Positions 26,174 through 36,286 of a stretch of 60,003 bases of DNA are shown one piece after another. The translations under genes were made by a program, and so were the position numbers. The first letter of the stretch is position 1. Every line of letters begins with the position of its first letter. Source of the DNA: Streptomyces sp. A012304 (GTDB taxonomy: Bacteria; Actinomycetota; Actinomycetes; Streptomycetales; Streptomycetaceae); assembly GCF_026008495.1 (NCBI RefSeq), contig NZ_BQUN01000038.1:49537-109539 (forward strand), given 5' to 3'. A model generated the notes under the pieces. That model had not been told where the DNA came from, did not search any database, and saw only the letters and a list, made by a program, of their open reading frames with translations.

Positions 26174-27697
26174 ATGGCACCAGAAGCACCGCTGCTCAGC
26201 ATGTCCGGCATCACCAAGTCGTTCCCCGGAGTCCGGGCCCTGGACGGCGTCGACCTCGACGTCCAGGCCGGTGAAGTGCACTGTCTGCTCGGCCAGAACG
26301 GCGCCGGCAAGTCCACCCTCATCAAGGTCCTGGCCGGCGCCCACCAGCCCGACTCGGGCACCATCCGCTGGCGCGGCGAACCGGTCACCCTGCGCTCCCC
26401 GATCGCCGCCATGCGCCTCGGCATCGCCACCATCTACCAGGAACTCGACCTGGTGGAACACCTGTCCGTGGCCGAGAACGTCCACCTCGGCCACGAGCCC
26501 ACGGCCGCCGGTTTCGTCATCCGCACCAGAACGGCGCGCACCGCGACCGCCGCGCTCCTGCGCCGACTCGGCCACCCGGAGATCGATCCCACGCGCCTGG
26601 TGGGCGAGTTGTCGGCCGCCCAGCAGCAGATCGTCTCCATGGCCCGGGCCCTCTCCCACGACGTGCGGCTCATCGTCATGGACGAACCGTCCGCCGCCCT
26701 CGACCCCGACGAGGTCGACAACCTCTTCCGCATCGTCGGTGACCTCACCGCCGACGGCGTCGCCGTCGTCCACATCTCCCACCGCCTGGAGGAGATCCGC
26801 CGCATCGGCGACCGCGTGACCGTGCTGAAGGACGGCCGGGCCGTGGCCGGCGGACTGCCCGCGAAGACGACGCCGACACGGGAGGTCGTCGCGCTGATGA
26901 CGGGACGCAACGTCGAGTACGTCTTCCCCGAACGGCCGGTACAGGACGCGGCGGCCACCGGGACACCGCTGCTGGAGGTGCGGGGCCTGGCCCGAGAAGG
27001 CGAGTTCGAACCCCTCGACCTGGTGGTCCACCCCGGGGAGATCGTGGGCCTCGCCGGACTCGTCGGCTCCGGACGCTCCGAGATCCTGGAGACGATCTAC
27101 GGCGCCCGCAAGCCCACCGCCGGCCACGTGCTCGTCGACGGACGGCCGTTGCGTCCCGGCAGCGTACGGGCCGCCGTCGCCGCCGGACTCGGCCTCGCCC
27201 CCGAGGAACGCAAGGCCCAGGCCCTGCTGATGCTGGAGTCCGTCACCCGCAACGTCTCCGTCTCCTCCCTCTCCCGCTTCTCCCGCGCCGGCTGGATCGA
27301 CCGGGGCGCCGAACAGGGCGCGGCCCGGGCGGCGACCCGCGAGCTGTCCCTGCGCCCCGACAACCCGTCCGCGCCCGTGCGCACCCTGTCCGGCGGCAAC
27401 CAGCAGAAGGCCGTCCTGGCGCGCTGGCTGCTGCGCGGCTGCCGGATCCTGCTGCTCGACGAACCGACGCGCGGAGTCGACGTCGGCGCCCGCGCCGAGC
27501 TGTACGCGGTCGTCCGGCGACTGGCCGCCGACGGCCTCGCCGTGCTGCTGGTCTCCAGCGAGGTGCCCGAGGTCCTCGGCCTCGCCGACCGCGTCCTGGT
27601 GCTCCGCGAGGGCCGCGTCGTCCACACCGCGCCCGCCCGGGAGCTCGACGAACACCGTGTACTCGACCTCGTCATGGAAGGAAGCCCGGCGTCATGA
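26174..27697 (+). CDS. Sugar ABC transporter ATP-binding protein (RbsA/MglA type)
   Basis: 507 residues carrying two ABC domains in one chain. Domain 1 has Walker A GQNGAGKST (40-48), the signature GELSAAQQQIVSMARALS and Walker B LIVMDEPS; domain 2 has the degenerate Walker A of this family (GLVGSGRSEILE), signature LSGGNQQKAVLARWLL and Walker B ILLLDEPTRGVDVGAR. This is typical of CUT2 monosaccharide importers. The ATG at 26174 follows GAGGGGA. The stop overlaps the permease start (ATGA at 27694-27697), so they are coupled. Cytoplasmic, peripheral at the membrane. Confidence 0.95.
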   Translation: MAPEAPLLSMSGITKSFPGVRALDGVDLDVQAGEVHCLLGQNGAGKSTLIKVLAGAHQPDSGTIRWRGEPVTLRSPIAAMRLGIATIYQELDLVEHLSVAENVHLGHEPTAAGFVIRTRTARTATAALLRRLGHPEIDPTRLVGELSAAQQQIVSMARALSHDVRLIVMDEPSAALDPDEVDNLFRIVGDLTADGVAVVHISHRLEEIRRIGDRVTVLKDGRAVAGGLPAKTTPTREVVALMTGRNVEYVFPERPVQDAAATGTPLLEVRGLAREGEFEPLDLVVHPGEIVGLAGLVGSGRSEILETIYGARKPTAGHVLVDGRPLRPGSVRAAVAAGLGLAPEERKAQALLMLESVTRNVSVSSLSRFSRAGWIDRGAEQGAARAATRELSLRPDNPSAPVRTLSGGNQQKAVLARWLLRGCRILLLDEPTRGVDVGARAELYAVVRRLAADGLAVLLVSSEVPEVLGLADRVLVLREGRVVHTAPARELDEHRVLDLVMEGSPAS

Positions 27698-28713
27698 CGC
27701 AGCATGTGTCCCCGCCCCGGGGCGGCACCGACAAGACGGCCCCACCGGACCGGCTCCCCGCCTGGCGGGGGCTCATGGCCCACGCCGACGTCCGCACCCT
27801 GTCCCTGCTCGGCGTGCTCGCCGTGCTGATCCTCATCGGCGGCATCACCAGACCCGACGAGTTCCTCGACACCCGCAACCTCCAACTCGTCCTCACCCAG
27901 GCGTCGGTGATCGGCGTCGTCACCGTCGGCATGACCTTCGTCATCACCTCCGGCGGCATCGACCTGTCCGTCGGCGCGATCGTCGCCCTCGCCTCGGTAT
28001 GGGCGACCACCGTCGCCACCCAGGAGTACGGCTTCGGCGGCATCCTCTTCACCGCCGTCGCCGTCGGCCTGGGCTGCGGCCTGGTCAACGGCCTGCTCAT
28101 CGCCTACGGCGCGATGGTGCCGTTCATCGCGACGCTCGCCATGCTGGCCTCGGCCCGCGGCCTCGCCCTGCAGATCACCGACGGCAGGACGCAGATCGTC
28201 ACCGTCGACGGCATCCTCGATCTCGGTGAGCGCGACGCCTACGTGCTCGGCGTACCGCCCCTCGTCATGGTGTTCGCGGTCGTGACGATCATCGGCTGGC
28301 TGGTCCTGAACCGCACCACCTTCGGCCGGCGCACCGTCGCCGTCGGCGGCAACGCGGAGGCCGCCCGCCTCGCCGGCATCGACGTACGCCGCCAGCGCCT
28401 CTACCTCTACCTGCTGTCCGGGCTGTGCTGCGGCATCGCCGCCTTCCTGCTGATCATCCTGTCCGGCTCGGGCCAGAACACCAACGGCAACCTCTACGAA
28501 CTCGACGCCATCGCGGCCGCGATCATCGGCGGCACCCTGCTCAGCGGGGGCCGCGGCACCATCACCGGATCCGTGCTCGGCGTGCTGATCTTCACCACGA
28601 TCACCAACATCTTCGCCCTGAACAACCTGCAGAGCGACGTCCAGCAGATCGCCAAGGGCGCGATCATCGTCGCCGCCGTGCTGGTCCAGCGCCGTACCGC
28701 GAGCACGACCTGA
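27694..28713 (+). CDS. Sugar ABC transporter permease (RbsC type)
   Basis: 339 residues, BPD_transp_2 family with about ten hydrophobic segments. GVVTVGMTFVITSGGIDLSVGAIVAL and the EAA-like TTFGRRTVAVGGNAEAARLAGIDVRRQRL loop are typical of CUT2 permeases. It forms a homodimeric pore partnering the ATPase whose stop it overlaps. The binding-protein gene follows after 17 bp with a ribosome site. The substrate cannot be read from the permease. Confidence 0.95.
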   Translation: MTQHVSPPRGGTDKTAPPDRLPAWRGLMAHADVRTLSLLGVLAVLILIGGITRPDEFLDTRNLQLVLTQASVIGVVTVGMTFVITSGGIDLSVGAIVALASVWATTVATQEYGFGGILFTAVAVGLGCGLVNGLLIAYGAMVPFIATLAMLASARGLALQITDGRTQIVTVDGILDLGERDAYVLGVPPLVMVFAVVTIIGWLVLNRTTFGRRTVAVGGNAEAARLAGIDVRRQRLYLYLLSGLCCGIAAFLLIILSGSGQNTNGNLYELDAIAAAIIGGTLLSGGRGTITGSVLGVLIFTTITNIFALNNLQSDVQQIAKGAIIVAAVLVQRRTASTT

Positions 28714-28730
28714 GGAAAGGGTTCACCGCC

Positions 28731-29771
28731 ATGCCGCACACCACGAGTCGCAGAGGGCTGCTCTTCGGGACCGCCGCCGTCGGGGCCGGTGCCCTCCTCG
28801 CGGGTTGCACCAGCAACGATCCGAAGGAGGAGGAGCCGGCCGCGAACGACCGGCCCGCCGCCGACGACCAGCCCGGCAAGCAGGTCACCATCGGCTTCGC
28901 CGGACCGCAGGCCGACCACGGCTGGCTCAACGCCATCAACGACAACGCCAAGAACCGCGCGAAGAAGTACTCCGACGTGACCCTCGAGATCACCGAGGGC
29001 TCCAACGACACCGCCCAGCAGATCGGCCAGATCGAGACCCTGATCAACAAGAAGGTCGACGTCCTGGTCGTGCTGCCCGCCGACGGCAAGGCGCTCACCC
29101 AGGTCGGCCTGAAGGCGATGCGCGCGGGCATCCCGGTCGTCAACCTCGACCGGATCTTCAACTCCCCGCAGGCCTACCGGTGCTGGATCGGCGGCGACAA
29201 CTACGGCATGGGCCTCAACGCCGGCCACTACATCGGCGAGAAGCTCAAGGGGAAGTCCGGCGCCCGCGTGATCGAACTGGCCGGCCTGGACAACCTGGAG
29301 CTCACCCAGCAGCGCACCCAGGGCTTCGACGACGCCCTGAAGAACTACCCCAACATCAAGAAGGTGGCCCGCCAGGCGGCCGACTTCACCGTGGAGTCGG
29401 GTCAGGCCAAGATGGCGCAACTCCTGCAAGCACAGCCCAAGTTCGACGCGCTGTGGAACCATGACGACGACCAGGGCGTGGGCGCGCTGCGCGCCATCGA
29501 GCAGGCCGGGCGCGACGACTTCCTGATGGTCGGCGGGGCGGGGGCCCTCTCCGCCTTCCAGGCGATCAAGCAGGACAACGGCGTCCTCAAGGCGACCGTC
29601 CTCTACCCGCCCACGATGGCGGCCTCCGCCATCGACCTGGCCCGCGCCCTCGGCCAGGGCAAGGGTGTCGGCGGTCTCGCCGAGTACGAGATCCCCGCGT
29701 CGATCACCCTCTACTCGGCGGTCGTCGACAAGGGGAACGTCGACCAGTACATGTCGACCGGGTTCCGGTGA
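28731..29771 (+). CDS. Sugar-binding lipoprotein of the ABC importer
   Basis: 346 residues. The N-terminus has an RR followed by a hydrophobic stretch and lipobox LLAGC with C26 as the lipid site (Tat-like RRGLLFG). The mature part is a type I periplasmic-binding fold (peripla_BP_4): ITIGFAGPQADHGWLNAINDNAK, VDVLVVLPADGKALTQVGLKAMRAGIPVVNLDR, and the RTQGFDDAL segment. It captures a monosaccharide or similar and feeds it to the two preceding genes. AGGAAAGG lies before the ATG. The downstream genes suggest a rare sugar, polyol or keto-sugar as substrate (inference). A 221-bp gap follows with no gene. Confidence 0.93.
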   Translation: MPHTTSRRGLLFGTAAVGAGALLAGCTSNDPKEEEPAANDRPAADDQPGKQVTIGFAGPQADHGWLNAINDNAKNRAKKYSDVTLEITEGSNDTAQQIGQIETLINKKVDVLVVLPADGKALTQVGLKAMRAGIPVVNLDRIFNSPQAYRCWIGGDNYGMGLNAGHYIGEKLKGKSGARVIELAGLDNLELTQQRTQGFDDALKNYPNIKKVARQAADFTVESGQAKMAQLLQAQPKFDALWNHDDDQGVGALRAIEQAGRDDFLMVGGAGALSAFQAIKQDNGVLKATVLYPPTMAASAIDLARALGQGKGVGGLAEYEIPASITLYSAVVDKGNVDQYMSTGFR

Positions 29772-29992
29772 GCGGGTGCCGCCGGCCGCCGGCAGGAGCC
29801 GTACCGGCCGTGGACCGGGCACGGGCGTCGGCTTGAACCCGAGCCGCACGCCGGTCGCGCACGGACGCGGAGCCGCTCATCGGGCGCGACGCACCGGCGT
29901 TCCCTGACCCGGCCCGCCCGATACGCCCGCACTCTCTCCTGCCGGGCAGGACCCACCCCCCACCGCGCCACCACGACGAGGAGGACACCTGC

Positions 29993-31204
29993 ATGGAACA
30001 GCCGCAGCAGTCAGCGGGACCGCAGGCCGCGACGCCACCGCTGCGCGTCGGCATGGTCGGCTACGCGTTCATGGGCGCCGCCCACTCCCAGGGCTGGCGC
30101 ACCGCGGGCCGCGTCTTCGACCTGCCCCGCAGCCCGGTCCTCGCGGTGATCTGCGGCCGGGACGCGGCCGCCGTGCGCACGGCGGCCGACCGGCACGGCT
30201 GGGCGGCGACCGAGACCGACTGGCGGGCGCTGATCGAACGGGACGACGTCGACCTCGTCGACATCTGCACACCCGGCGACAGCCACGCCGAGATCGCCGT
30301 CGCCGCGCTCGCCGCGGGGAAGCACGTCCTGTGCGAGAAGCCCCTGGCGAACACCGTCCAGGAGGCGGAGACGATGGCCCGCGCCGCCGAAGCCGCCTAC
30401 GACAACGGTCAGTTGGCGATGGTCGGCTTCAACTACCGCCGGGTGCCGGCCACCGCCCTGGCCCGCCGGATGGTCGCCGAGGGACGGCTCGGCACCCTGC
30501 GGCACGTACGGGTGACGTACCTTCAGGATTGGCTGGTCGACCCGGAGTTCCCGCTCACCTGGCGGCTGCGCAAGGAGCTGGCCGGCTCGGGTTCGCTCGG
30601 CGACCTGGGCGCCCACATCGTCGACCTCGCGCAGCACCTGGCGGGGGAGCGGCTGGCCGGTGTCTCCGCGCTCACCGAGACCTTCGTCCGCCGGCGTCCA
30701 CTCGCGGACGGGGCGACCCGCGGCCTCGCCGGTACGGGGGCCGGCACCGCCATGGGCACGGTCACCGTCGACGACGCCGCCCTGTTCACCGCCCGCTTCC
30801 CCTCCGGAGCCCTCGCCTCCTTCGAGGCCACCCGCTACGCCACCGGCCGCAAGAACGCCCTGCGCATCGAACTCAACGGCGAGCGTGGCTCGTTGGCCTT
30901 CGACCTGGAACGCCTCAACGAACTGTGGTTCCACGACGCCACCGAGCCCGGCGCCCACGCGGGCTTCCGCCGCATCCTCGTCACCGAACCCGACCACCCC
31001 TACCTGGACGCCTGGTGGCCGCCGGGCCACGGCCTCGGCTACGAGCACACCTTCGTCCACCAGGCCCGCGACCTCGTCCACGCCATCGCCGAGGGCCGCA
31101 GGCCCGAACCCTCCTTCGCGGACGGACTCCAGGTCCAGCGGGTCCTCGCGGCGGTGGAGGAGAGCGCCGAGAAGAACTCCGTCTACACCCCGATAGCCGA
31201 CTGA
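29993..31204 (+). CDS. Gfo/Idh/MocA family oxidoreductase
   Basis: 403 residues, cytosolic NAD(P)-dependent sugar or polyol dehydrogenase. The N-terminal Rossmann fold has VGMVGYAFMGAAH, and the conserved catalytic Lys lies in HVLCEKPLANT; a C-terminal alpha/beta domain starts after GFNYRRVPA and includes GSLGDLGAHIVDLA, whose His is the usual active-site residue. GAGGAGG precedes the ATG. Together with the isomerase and ThuA-DUF1080 neighbours it fits oxidation or reduction at C3 of a glycoside (3-keto pathway), which is inference from families that co-occur. Confidence 0.93.
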   Translation: MEQPQQSAGPQAATPPLRVGMVGYAFMGAAHSQGWRTAGRVFDLPRSPVLAVICGRDAAAVRTAADRHGWAATETDWRALIERDDVDLVDICTPGDSHAEIAVAALAAGKHVLCEKPLANTVQEAETMARAAEAAYDNGQLAMVGFNYRRVPATALARRMVAEGRLGTLRHVRVTYLQDWLVDPEFPLTWRLRKELAGSGSLGDLGAHIVDLAQHLAGERLAGVSALTETFVRRRPLADGATRGLAGTGAGTAMGTVTVDDAALFTARFPSGALASFEATRYATGRKNALRIELNGERGSLAFDLERLNELWFHDATEPGAHAGFRRILVTEPDHPYLDAWWPPGHGLGYEHTFVHQARDLVHAIAEGRRPEPSFADGLQVQRVLAAVEESAEKNSVYTPIAD

Positions 31205-31219
31205 GGAGGGCTTTCGACA

Positions 31220-32218
31220 ATGCCGCGCAGGTTCACGCTCTTCACCGGCCAGTGGGCCGACCTCCCCCTGGAAGAGGTCTGCCGCCTCGCCCGCGACTTC
31301 GGCTACGACGGACTCGAACTCGCCTGCTGGGGCGACCACTTCGAGGTCGACAAGGCCCTCGCCGACCCGGCGTACCTCGACTCCAGGCGCACGCTCCTCG
31401 ACAAGTACGGTCTGAAGTGCTGGGCCGTCTCCAACCACCTGGTCGGGCAGGCGGTCTGCGACGCCATCATCGACGAACGCCACTGGGCGATCCTGCCCGC
31501 CCGCATCTGGGGCGACGGCGAACCGGAGGGGGTCCGGCGGCGGGCCGCCGCCGAGATCGCCGACACCGCCCGCGCGGCGGCCGCCTTCGGCGTCGACACC
31601 GTCATCGGCTTCACCGGATCCGCCATCTGGCATCTGGTGGCGATGTTCCCGCCGGCCCCGGAGACGATGATCGAGCGCGGCTACGAGGACTTCGCCGAAC
31701 GCTGGAACCCGATCCTCGACGTGTTCGACGCCGAGGGTGTGCGGTTCGCTCACGAGGTCCACCCCAGTGAGATCGCATACGACTACTGGACGACCGTCCG
31801 CACGCTGGACGCCGTCGACCGCCGGCCGGCCTTCGGCCTCAACTTCGACCCCTCCCACTTCGTGTGGCAGGACCTCGACCCGGTCGGCTTCCTGTGGGAC
31901 TTCCGCGACCGCGTCTACCACGTGGACTGCAAGGAGGCCCGCAAGCGTCTCGACGGCCGCAACGGCCGCCTCGGCTCCCACCTGCCCTGGGGCGACCCGC
32001 GTCGCGGCTGGGACTTCGTCTCCGCGGGACACGGCGACGTGCCCTGGGAGGATGTCTTCCGCATGCTGCGCTCCATCGGCTACCAGGGCCCGATCTCCGT
32101 CGAGTGGGAGGACGCCGGCATGGACCGGCTCCAGGGCGCCCCCGAGGCGCTGGCCCGCCTCAAGGCGTTCGACTTCGAGCCACCGTCGGCCTCCTTCGAC
32201 GCGGCGTTCGGCAACTGA
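31220..32218 (+). CDS. Sugar phosphate isomerase/epimerase (AP endonuclease 2-like TIM barrel)
   Basis: 332 residues. TIM barrel of the xylose-isomerase-like type with the metal ligands in place: E in [12 protein letters not shown] in [14 protein letters not shown] in [10 protein letters not shown] and the late E in [11 protein letters not shown]. It probably interconverts keto and enol or epimeric sugars, downstream of the Gfo/Idh/MocA enzyme from which it is 15 bp apart. GAGGAGG precedes the ATG. This pair is common in inositol and keto-sugar catabolic operons. Confidence 0.93.
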   Translation: MPRRFTLFTGQWADLPLEEVCRLARDFGYDGLELACWGDHFEVDKALADPAYLDSRRTLLDKYGLKCWAVSNHLVGQAVCDAIIDERHWAILPARIWGDGEPEGVRRRAAAEIADTARAAAAFGVDTVIGFTGSAIWHLVAMFPPAPETMIERGYEDFAERWNPILDVFDAEGVRFAHEVHPSEIAYDYWTTVRTLDAVDRRPAFGLNFDPSHFVWQDLDPVGFLWDFRDRVYHVDCKEARKRLDGRNGRLGSHLPWGDPRRGWDFVSAGHGDVPWEDVFRMLRSIGYQGPISVEWEDAGMDRLQGAPEALARLKAFDFEPPSASFDAAFGN

Positions 32219-32310
32219 CCGTCACGCGCCCCGCTTCAGCCCTCCGGGATGACGGCGCATCCCGGCGTACGCACCCACCCGCACAACCGGCCCCATCCCT
32301 GGAGGCACCC

Positions 32311-34842
32311 GTGCACGGGAACGAACGCACCACCCGCACCGGCAGAACCGAGAACCACCGACGACGCCCGTCCCTCCGCAGAGCCGTCGCTCTTCTGAGC
32401 GGCGCCCTGCTGGCCGGCGCGTCCCTCACCCTCACCGCACCCCAGGCCGGCGCAGCCGTCGCCGACCCGGCGGCCGCGGCCGCGACCGCGTCGACGGGTG
32501 CCGCCGCGGAGGACTTCCAGCAGGTCACCCTCGCCAAGGGCGAGGCCGAGGTCGGCGAACCCATGTCGCTGGCCGTCCTCCCCGACCGCTCGGTCCTGCA
32601 CACCTCCCGCGACGGCGAACTGCGCCTCACCGACGCGGCCGGCAACACCCGCCTGGCCGGCAAGCTCGATGTGTACTCCCACGACGAGGAAGGCCTCCAA
32701 GGCATCGGCGTGGACCCGCAGTTCACCATCAACCGCTTCATCTACCTCTACTACGCGCCCCCGTTGAACACCCCGGCGGGCGATGCGCCGGAGACCGGAA
32801 CGCCCGCCGACTTCGCCCCCTTCGACGGCGTCAACCGCCTCTCCCGGTTCGTCCTGAAGGCCGACGGCACACTGGACACCGCCAGCGAGACGAAGATCCT
32901 CGACGTGCCCGCCTCACGCGGCCTGTGCTGCCATGTCGGCGGCGACATCGACTTCGACGCGGCGGGCAACCTGTACCTGTCGACGGGCGACGACACCAAC
33001 CCCTTCCAGTCGGACGGCTTCACGCCCATCGACGACCGCGCCGACCGCAACCCCGCCTTCGACGCCCGGCGTTCCTCCGGCAACACCAACGACCTGCGCG
33101 GCAAGATCCTGCGCATCAAGGTCAACCCCGACGGCTCGTACTCCGTCCCCGACGGCAACCTCTTCGCACCCGGCACGGACCGGACACGGCCGGAGATCTA
33201 CGCGATGGGCCTCCGCAACCCGTTCCGCTTCAGCGTCGACCAGGAGACGGGCATCCTCTACGTCGGTGACTACGGTCCCGACGCCGGTGCCGCCGACCCG
33301 GCGCGCGGACCGGCCGGGCAGGTCGAGTTCGCACGGGTCACCGGCCCCGGCAACTTCGGGTGGCCGTTCTGCACGGGCGACAACGACCCGTACATCGCCT
33401 ACGACTTCGCGACGGGTGTGTCCGGTGCGCCGTTCGACTGCGCCGCCCCGAAGAACACCTCACCGCACAACACCGGCCTCACCGACCTGCCCCCGGCCCA
33501 GCCCGCCTGGATCCCGTACGACGGCGCGTCCGTCCCCGAGTTCGGCGACGGCTCCGAGTCGCCGATGGGCGGCCCCGTCTACCACTACGACCCCGCGCTC
33601 GACTCACTGGTGAAGTTCCCGGAGGCGTACGACGGCGACTTCTTCGCCGGCGAGTTCGGCCGCCGCTGGATCAAGCGCGTCAGCAGCGACGCGGACGGCA
33701 CCGTGCAGTCGATCGACGACGTGCCGTGGACCGGCACACAGATCATGGACATGGCCTTCGGCCCCGACGGCGCCCTGTACGTGCTCGACTACGGCGTCTC
33801 CTGGTTCGGCGGCGACGAGCACTCCGCCCTGTACCGCATCGAGAACGCCACCGACGGCCACTCCCCGGTCGCCCAGGCCGCCGCCGACCGCACCTCCGGG
33901 CAGGCACCGCTGAGGGTTCGTCTCTCCTCCGCGGGCACGACCGACCAGGACGGCGACACGCTCACCTACAGCTGGGACTTCGGTGACGGCACCACCTCCA
34001 CGGCGGCCGATCCGACGCACCGCTACAAGAAGAACGGCACCTACACGGCGACCGTGACCGCCACCGACCCCAGCGGCCGCAGCGGCAGCGCGAGCGTGCG
34101 GATCGTGGTCGGCAACACCGCCCCCAAGGTGACGCTCGAACTCCCCCAGGACGGAAAGCTGTTCGGCTTCGGCGACGTGATCCCGTACAAGGTGCGGGTC
34201 ACCGACCCCGAGGACCGCACCATCGACTGCGCCAAGGTCAAGGTCACCTTCATCCTCGGCCACGACAGCCACGGCCACCCCGTGACCTCGGCCAACGGCT
34301 GCACCGGCACCCTACGGACCAGCGCCGACGGCGGCCACGACGACGACGCCAACATCTTCGGCGTGTTCGACGCCGAGTACACCGACGGCGGAGGCGGCGG
34401 CCAGGCCGCGCTCACCACGCACGACCGGCACGTCCTCCAGCCCCGCCACCGCCAGGCCGAGCACTTCGGTGACTCCTCCGGCGTCACGGTGACCCCCCGC
34501 GAGTCGGCGCACGGCGGCCGGACCGTCGGCGAGATCTCCCACGGCGACTGGGTCTCCTTCACGCCGTACGTCCTGGCCGACGCCCGCAAGTTCACCGCGC
34601 GCGTCTCCTCCGGCGGCGCCGGCGGCACCCTCGAGATCCGCGCCGGCTCACCGAAGGGCACCCTGCTCGGCAAGGTGACCGTGACGCCGACCGGCGGCTG
34701 GGACACCTACCGGGACATCGGCGCCGACCTGTCCCGCGCCCCGAGGGGCACCACCACGCTGTACCTGGTGTTCAAGGGAAGCGGATCCGGCGCCCTGTAC
34801 GAGGTGGACGACTTCACCTTCACCACTTCCCCGACCAGCTGA
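32311..34842 (+). CDS. Secreted glucose/sorbosone dehydrogenase-like protein with PKD and CBM6-like domains
   Basis: 843 residues. Signal peptide about 1-45 (twin Arg-rich start, hydrophobic LLSGALLAGASLTL, ends AGA), a soluble PQQ-dependent-type beta-propeller about 65-500 (DGELRLTDAAGN, DEEGLQGIGVDPQF, LRGKILRIKVNPDGSY, GLRNPFRFSVD, MAFGPDGALYVLDYG), a PKD domain about 510-600 (DQDGDTLTYSWDFGDG), a middle domain, and a C-terminal CBM6-like module (SAHGGRTVGEISHGDWVSF). GTG 32311 has GGAGG 5 nt upstream. It probably oxidises a sugar at or outside the membrane. No PQQ biosynthesis genes are seen in this window. Confidence 0.9.
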   Translation: MHGNERTTRTGRTENHRRRPSLRRAVALLSGALLAGASLTLTAPQAGAAVADPAAAAATASTGAAAEDFQQVTLAKGEAEVGEPMSLAVLPDRSVLHTSRDGELRLTDAAGNTRLAGKLDVYSHDEEGLQGIGVDPQFTINRFIYLYYAPPLNTPAGDAPETGTPADFAPFDGVNRLSRFVLKADGTLDTASETKILDVPASRGLCCHVGGDIDFDAAGNLYLSTGDDTNPFQSDGFTPIDDRADRNPAFDARRSSGNTNDLRGKILRIKVNPDGSYSVPDGNLFAPGTDRTRPEIYAMGLRNPFRFSVDQETGILYVGDYGPDAGAADPARGPAGQVEFARVTGPGNFGWPFCTGDNDPYIAYDFATGVSGAPFDCAAPKNTSPHNTGLTDLPPAQPAWIPYDGASVPEFGDGSESPMGGPVYHYDPALDSLVKFPEAYDGDFFAGEFGRRWIKRVSSDADGTVQSIDDVPWTGTQIMDMAFGPDGALYVLDYGVSWFGGDEHSALYRIENATDGHSPVAQAAADRTSGQAPLRVRLSSAGTTDQDGDTLTYSWDFGDGTTSTAADPTHRYKKNGTYTATVTATDPSGRSGSASVRIVVGNTAPKVTLELPQDGKLFGFGDVIPYKVRVTDPEDRTIDCAKVKVTFILGHDSHGHPVTSANGCTGTLRTSADGGHDDDANIFGVFDAEYTDGGGGGQAALTTHDRHVLQPRHRQAEHFGDSSGVTVTPRESAHGGRTVGEISHGDWVSFTPYVLADARKFTARVSSGGAGGTLEIRAGSPKGTLLGKVTVTPTGGWDTYRDIGADLSRAPRGTTTLYLVFKGSGSGALYEVDDFTFTTSPTS

Positions 34843-34854
34843 GCGGAGGCTCTC

Positions 34855-36198
34855 ATGCGCTCAACAGGGCGACTGGCCACAGCGGTCGCGGGAGCCGCGC
34901 TGCTCCTCGGCAGCCTCTGCCAACCCGCCGTCCCGCACTCCCCGTCCCCACCGCGCGAACGGGTGCTGGTCTTCTCCAAGACGGCCGGCTTCCGGCACGA
35001 CTCGATCCCCGACGGCGTCGCGGCGCTGCGACAACTCGGCCGGACCGACGGCTTCACGGTCGACGCCACCGAGGACGCACGCGCCTTCACCCCGTCCAAC
35101 CTGCGCCGCTACGACGCGGTCGTGTTCCTCTCGACGACCGGGGACGTCCTCGACGCCCCCCAGCAACGCGCCTTCGAGGAGTACATCCGGCACGGCGGAG
35201 GGTATGTCGGCGTCCACGCCGCCGCCGACACCGAGTACGACTGGGAGTTCTACGGCGGCCTCGCCGGCGCCTACTTCCACTCCCACCCGGCGATCCAGCC
35301 GGCCACGGTCGTCGTCGAGGACCGCGCCCACCCGGCCACCTCGGCGCTCGCCCGCACCTGGCCCCGCACCGACGAGTGGTACAACTACCGCTCCAACCCC
35401 CGGGAACGGGCCCACGTCCTGGCCTCCCTCGACGAGTCCTCGTACACCGGCGGCACCATGGACGGCGATCACCCGATCGCCTGGTGCCAGAACTACCGGG
35501 GCGGCCGCGCCTTCTACACCGGGGGCGGCCACACGAAGGAGTCGTTCGCGGATCCAGCGTTCCGCCGGCACCTCGCAGGCGGAATACTGTATGCGGTAGG
35601 CAGGATCCACGCGGACTGCCGACCGGAGACCGGATACCGCCCGCTCTTCGACGGCACCTCCCTGGACGGCTGGCGGCAGGCCGGCCCGGGCTCCTTCACC
35701 CTGGACGACGACGGCACCCTCACCTCGTCGGGCGGCATGGGCCTGCTCTGGTACGCCGCATCGGGCTTCTCCTCGTACTCGCTGAAGCTGGACTGGAGGA
35801 TGTCCAGTGCCTCCGGCGACGACAACTCCGGTGTCTTCGTGGGCTTCCCGCCCTCCGAGGACCCCTGGTCGGCCGTGCACAACGGCTACGAGATCCAGAT
35901 CGACGCCACCGACGTACCGGAGAAGACCACCGGCTCCGTGTACGGCTTCCGCTCCGCCGACCTGGCCAAGCGCGACCGCGCACTGAACCCGCCGGGGGAG
36001 TGGAACACCTACGAGATCCGGGTGGAGGGCGAGCGGCTCCGCGTCTGGCTCAACGGCGTGAAGATCAACGACTTCACCAACACCGATCCGGCGCGCAGCC
36101 TGCGCGACGGGCACCTCGGTCTCCAGAACCACGGAGCCGACGACCGGGTGTCCTTCCGCGACGTCCGGATCAAGGAACTGCCCGTTCAGGGCCACTGA
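34855..36198 (+). CDS. Secreted ThuA domain protein fused to DUF1080 (3-keto-glycoside hydrolase-like)
   Basis: 447 residues. Signal peptide about 1-25. ThuA (trehalose utilisation, class I glutamine-amidotransferase-like) about 35-245: VLVFSKTAGFRHDSIPDGVAAL, then GGGYVGVHAAADTEYDW and GGRAFYTGGGHTKESF. A DUF1080/3-keto-disaccharide hydrolase jelly-roll follows about 255-447: FDGTSLDGWRQAG, GLLWYAASGFSSYSLKLDWR, GDDNSGVFVGFP, GYEIQIDATDV, VWLNGVKINDF. Both domains are linked to 3-keto-sugar chemistry in other bacteria, so a bifunctional exported enzyme for 3-keto-glycosides is likely (inference). It follows the dehydrogenase by 12 bp. Confidence 0.93.
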   Translation: MRSTGRLATAVAGAALLLGSLCQPAVPHSPSPPRERVLVFSKTAGFRHDSIPDGVAALRQLGRTDGFTVDATEDARAFTPSNLRRYDAVVFLSTTGDVLDAPQQRAFEEYIRHGGGYVGVHAAADTEYDWEFYGGLAGAYFHSHPAIQPATVVVEDRAHPATSALARTWPRTDEWYNYRSNPRERAHVLASLDESSYTGGTMDGDHPIAWCQNYRGGRAFYTGGGHTKESFADPAFRRHLAGGILYAVGRIHADCRPETGYRPLFDGTSLDGWRQAGPGSFTLDDDGTLTSSGGMGLLWYAASGFSSYSLKLDWRMSSASGDDNSGVFVGFPPSEDPWSAVHNGYEIQIDATDVPEKTTGSVYGFRSADLAKRDRALNPPGEWNTYEIRVEGERLRVWLNGVKINDFTNTDPARSLRDGHLGLQNHGADDRVSFRDVRIKELPVQGH

Positions 36199-36286
36199 AC
36201 GGCGGCGGGCGGGGGACGCCGGACCCCCGCCCGCCGTCACCACCACCGTTTCCGCGCCGAGGTGCGCGCACGACAAGGAGGCCGCC

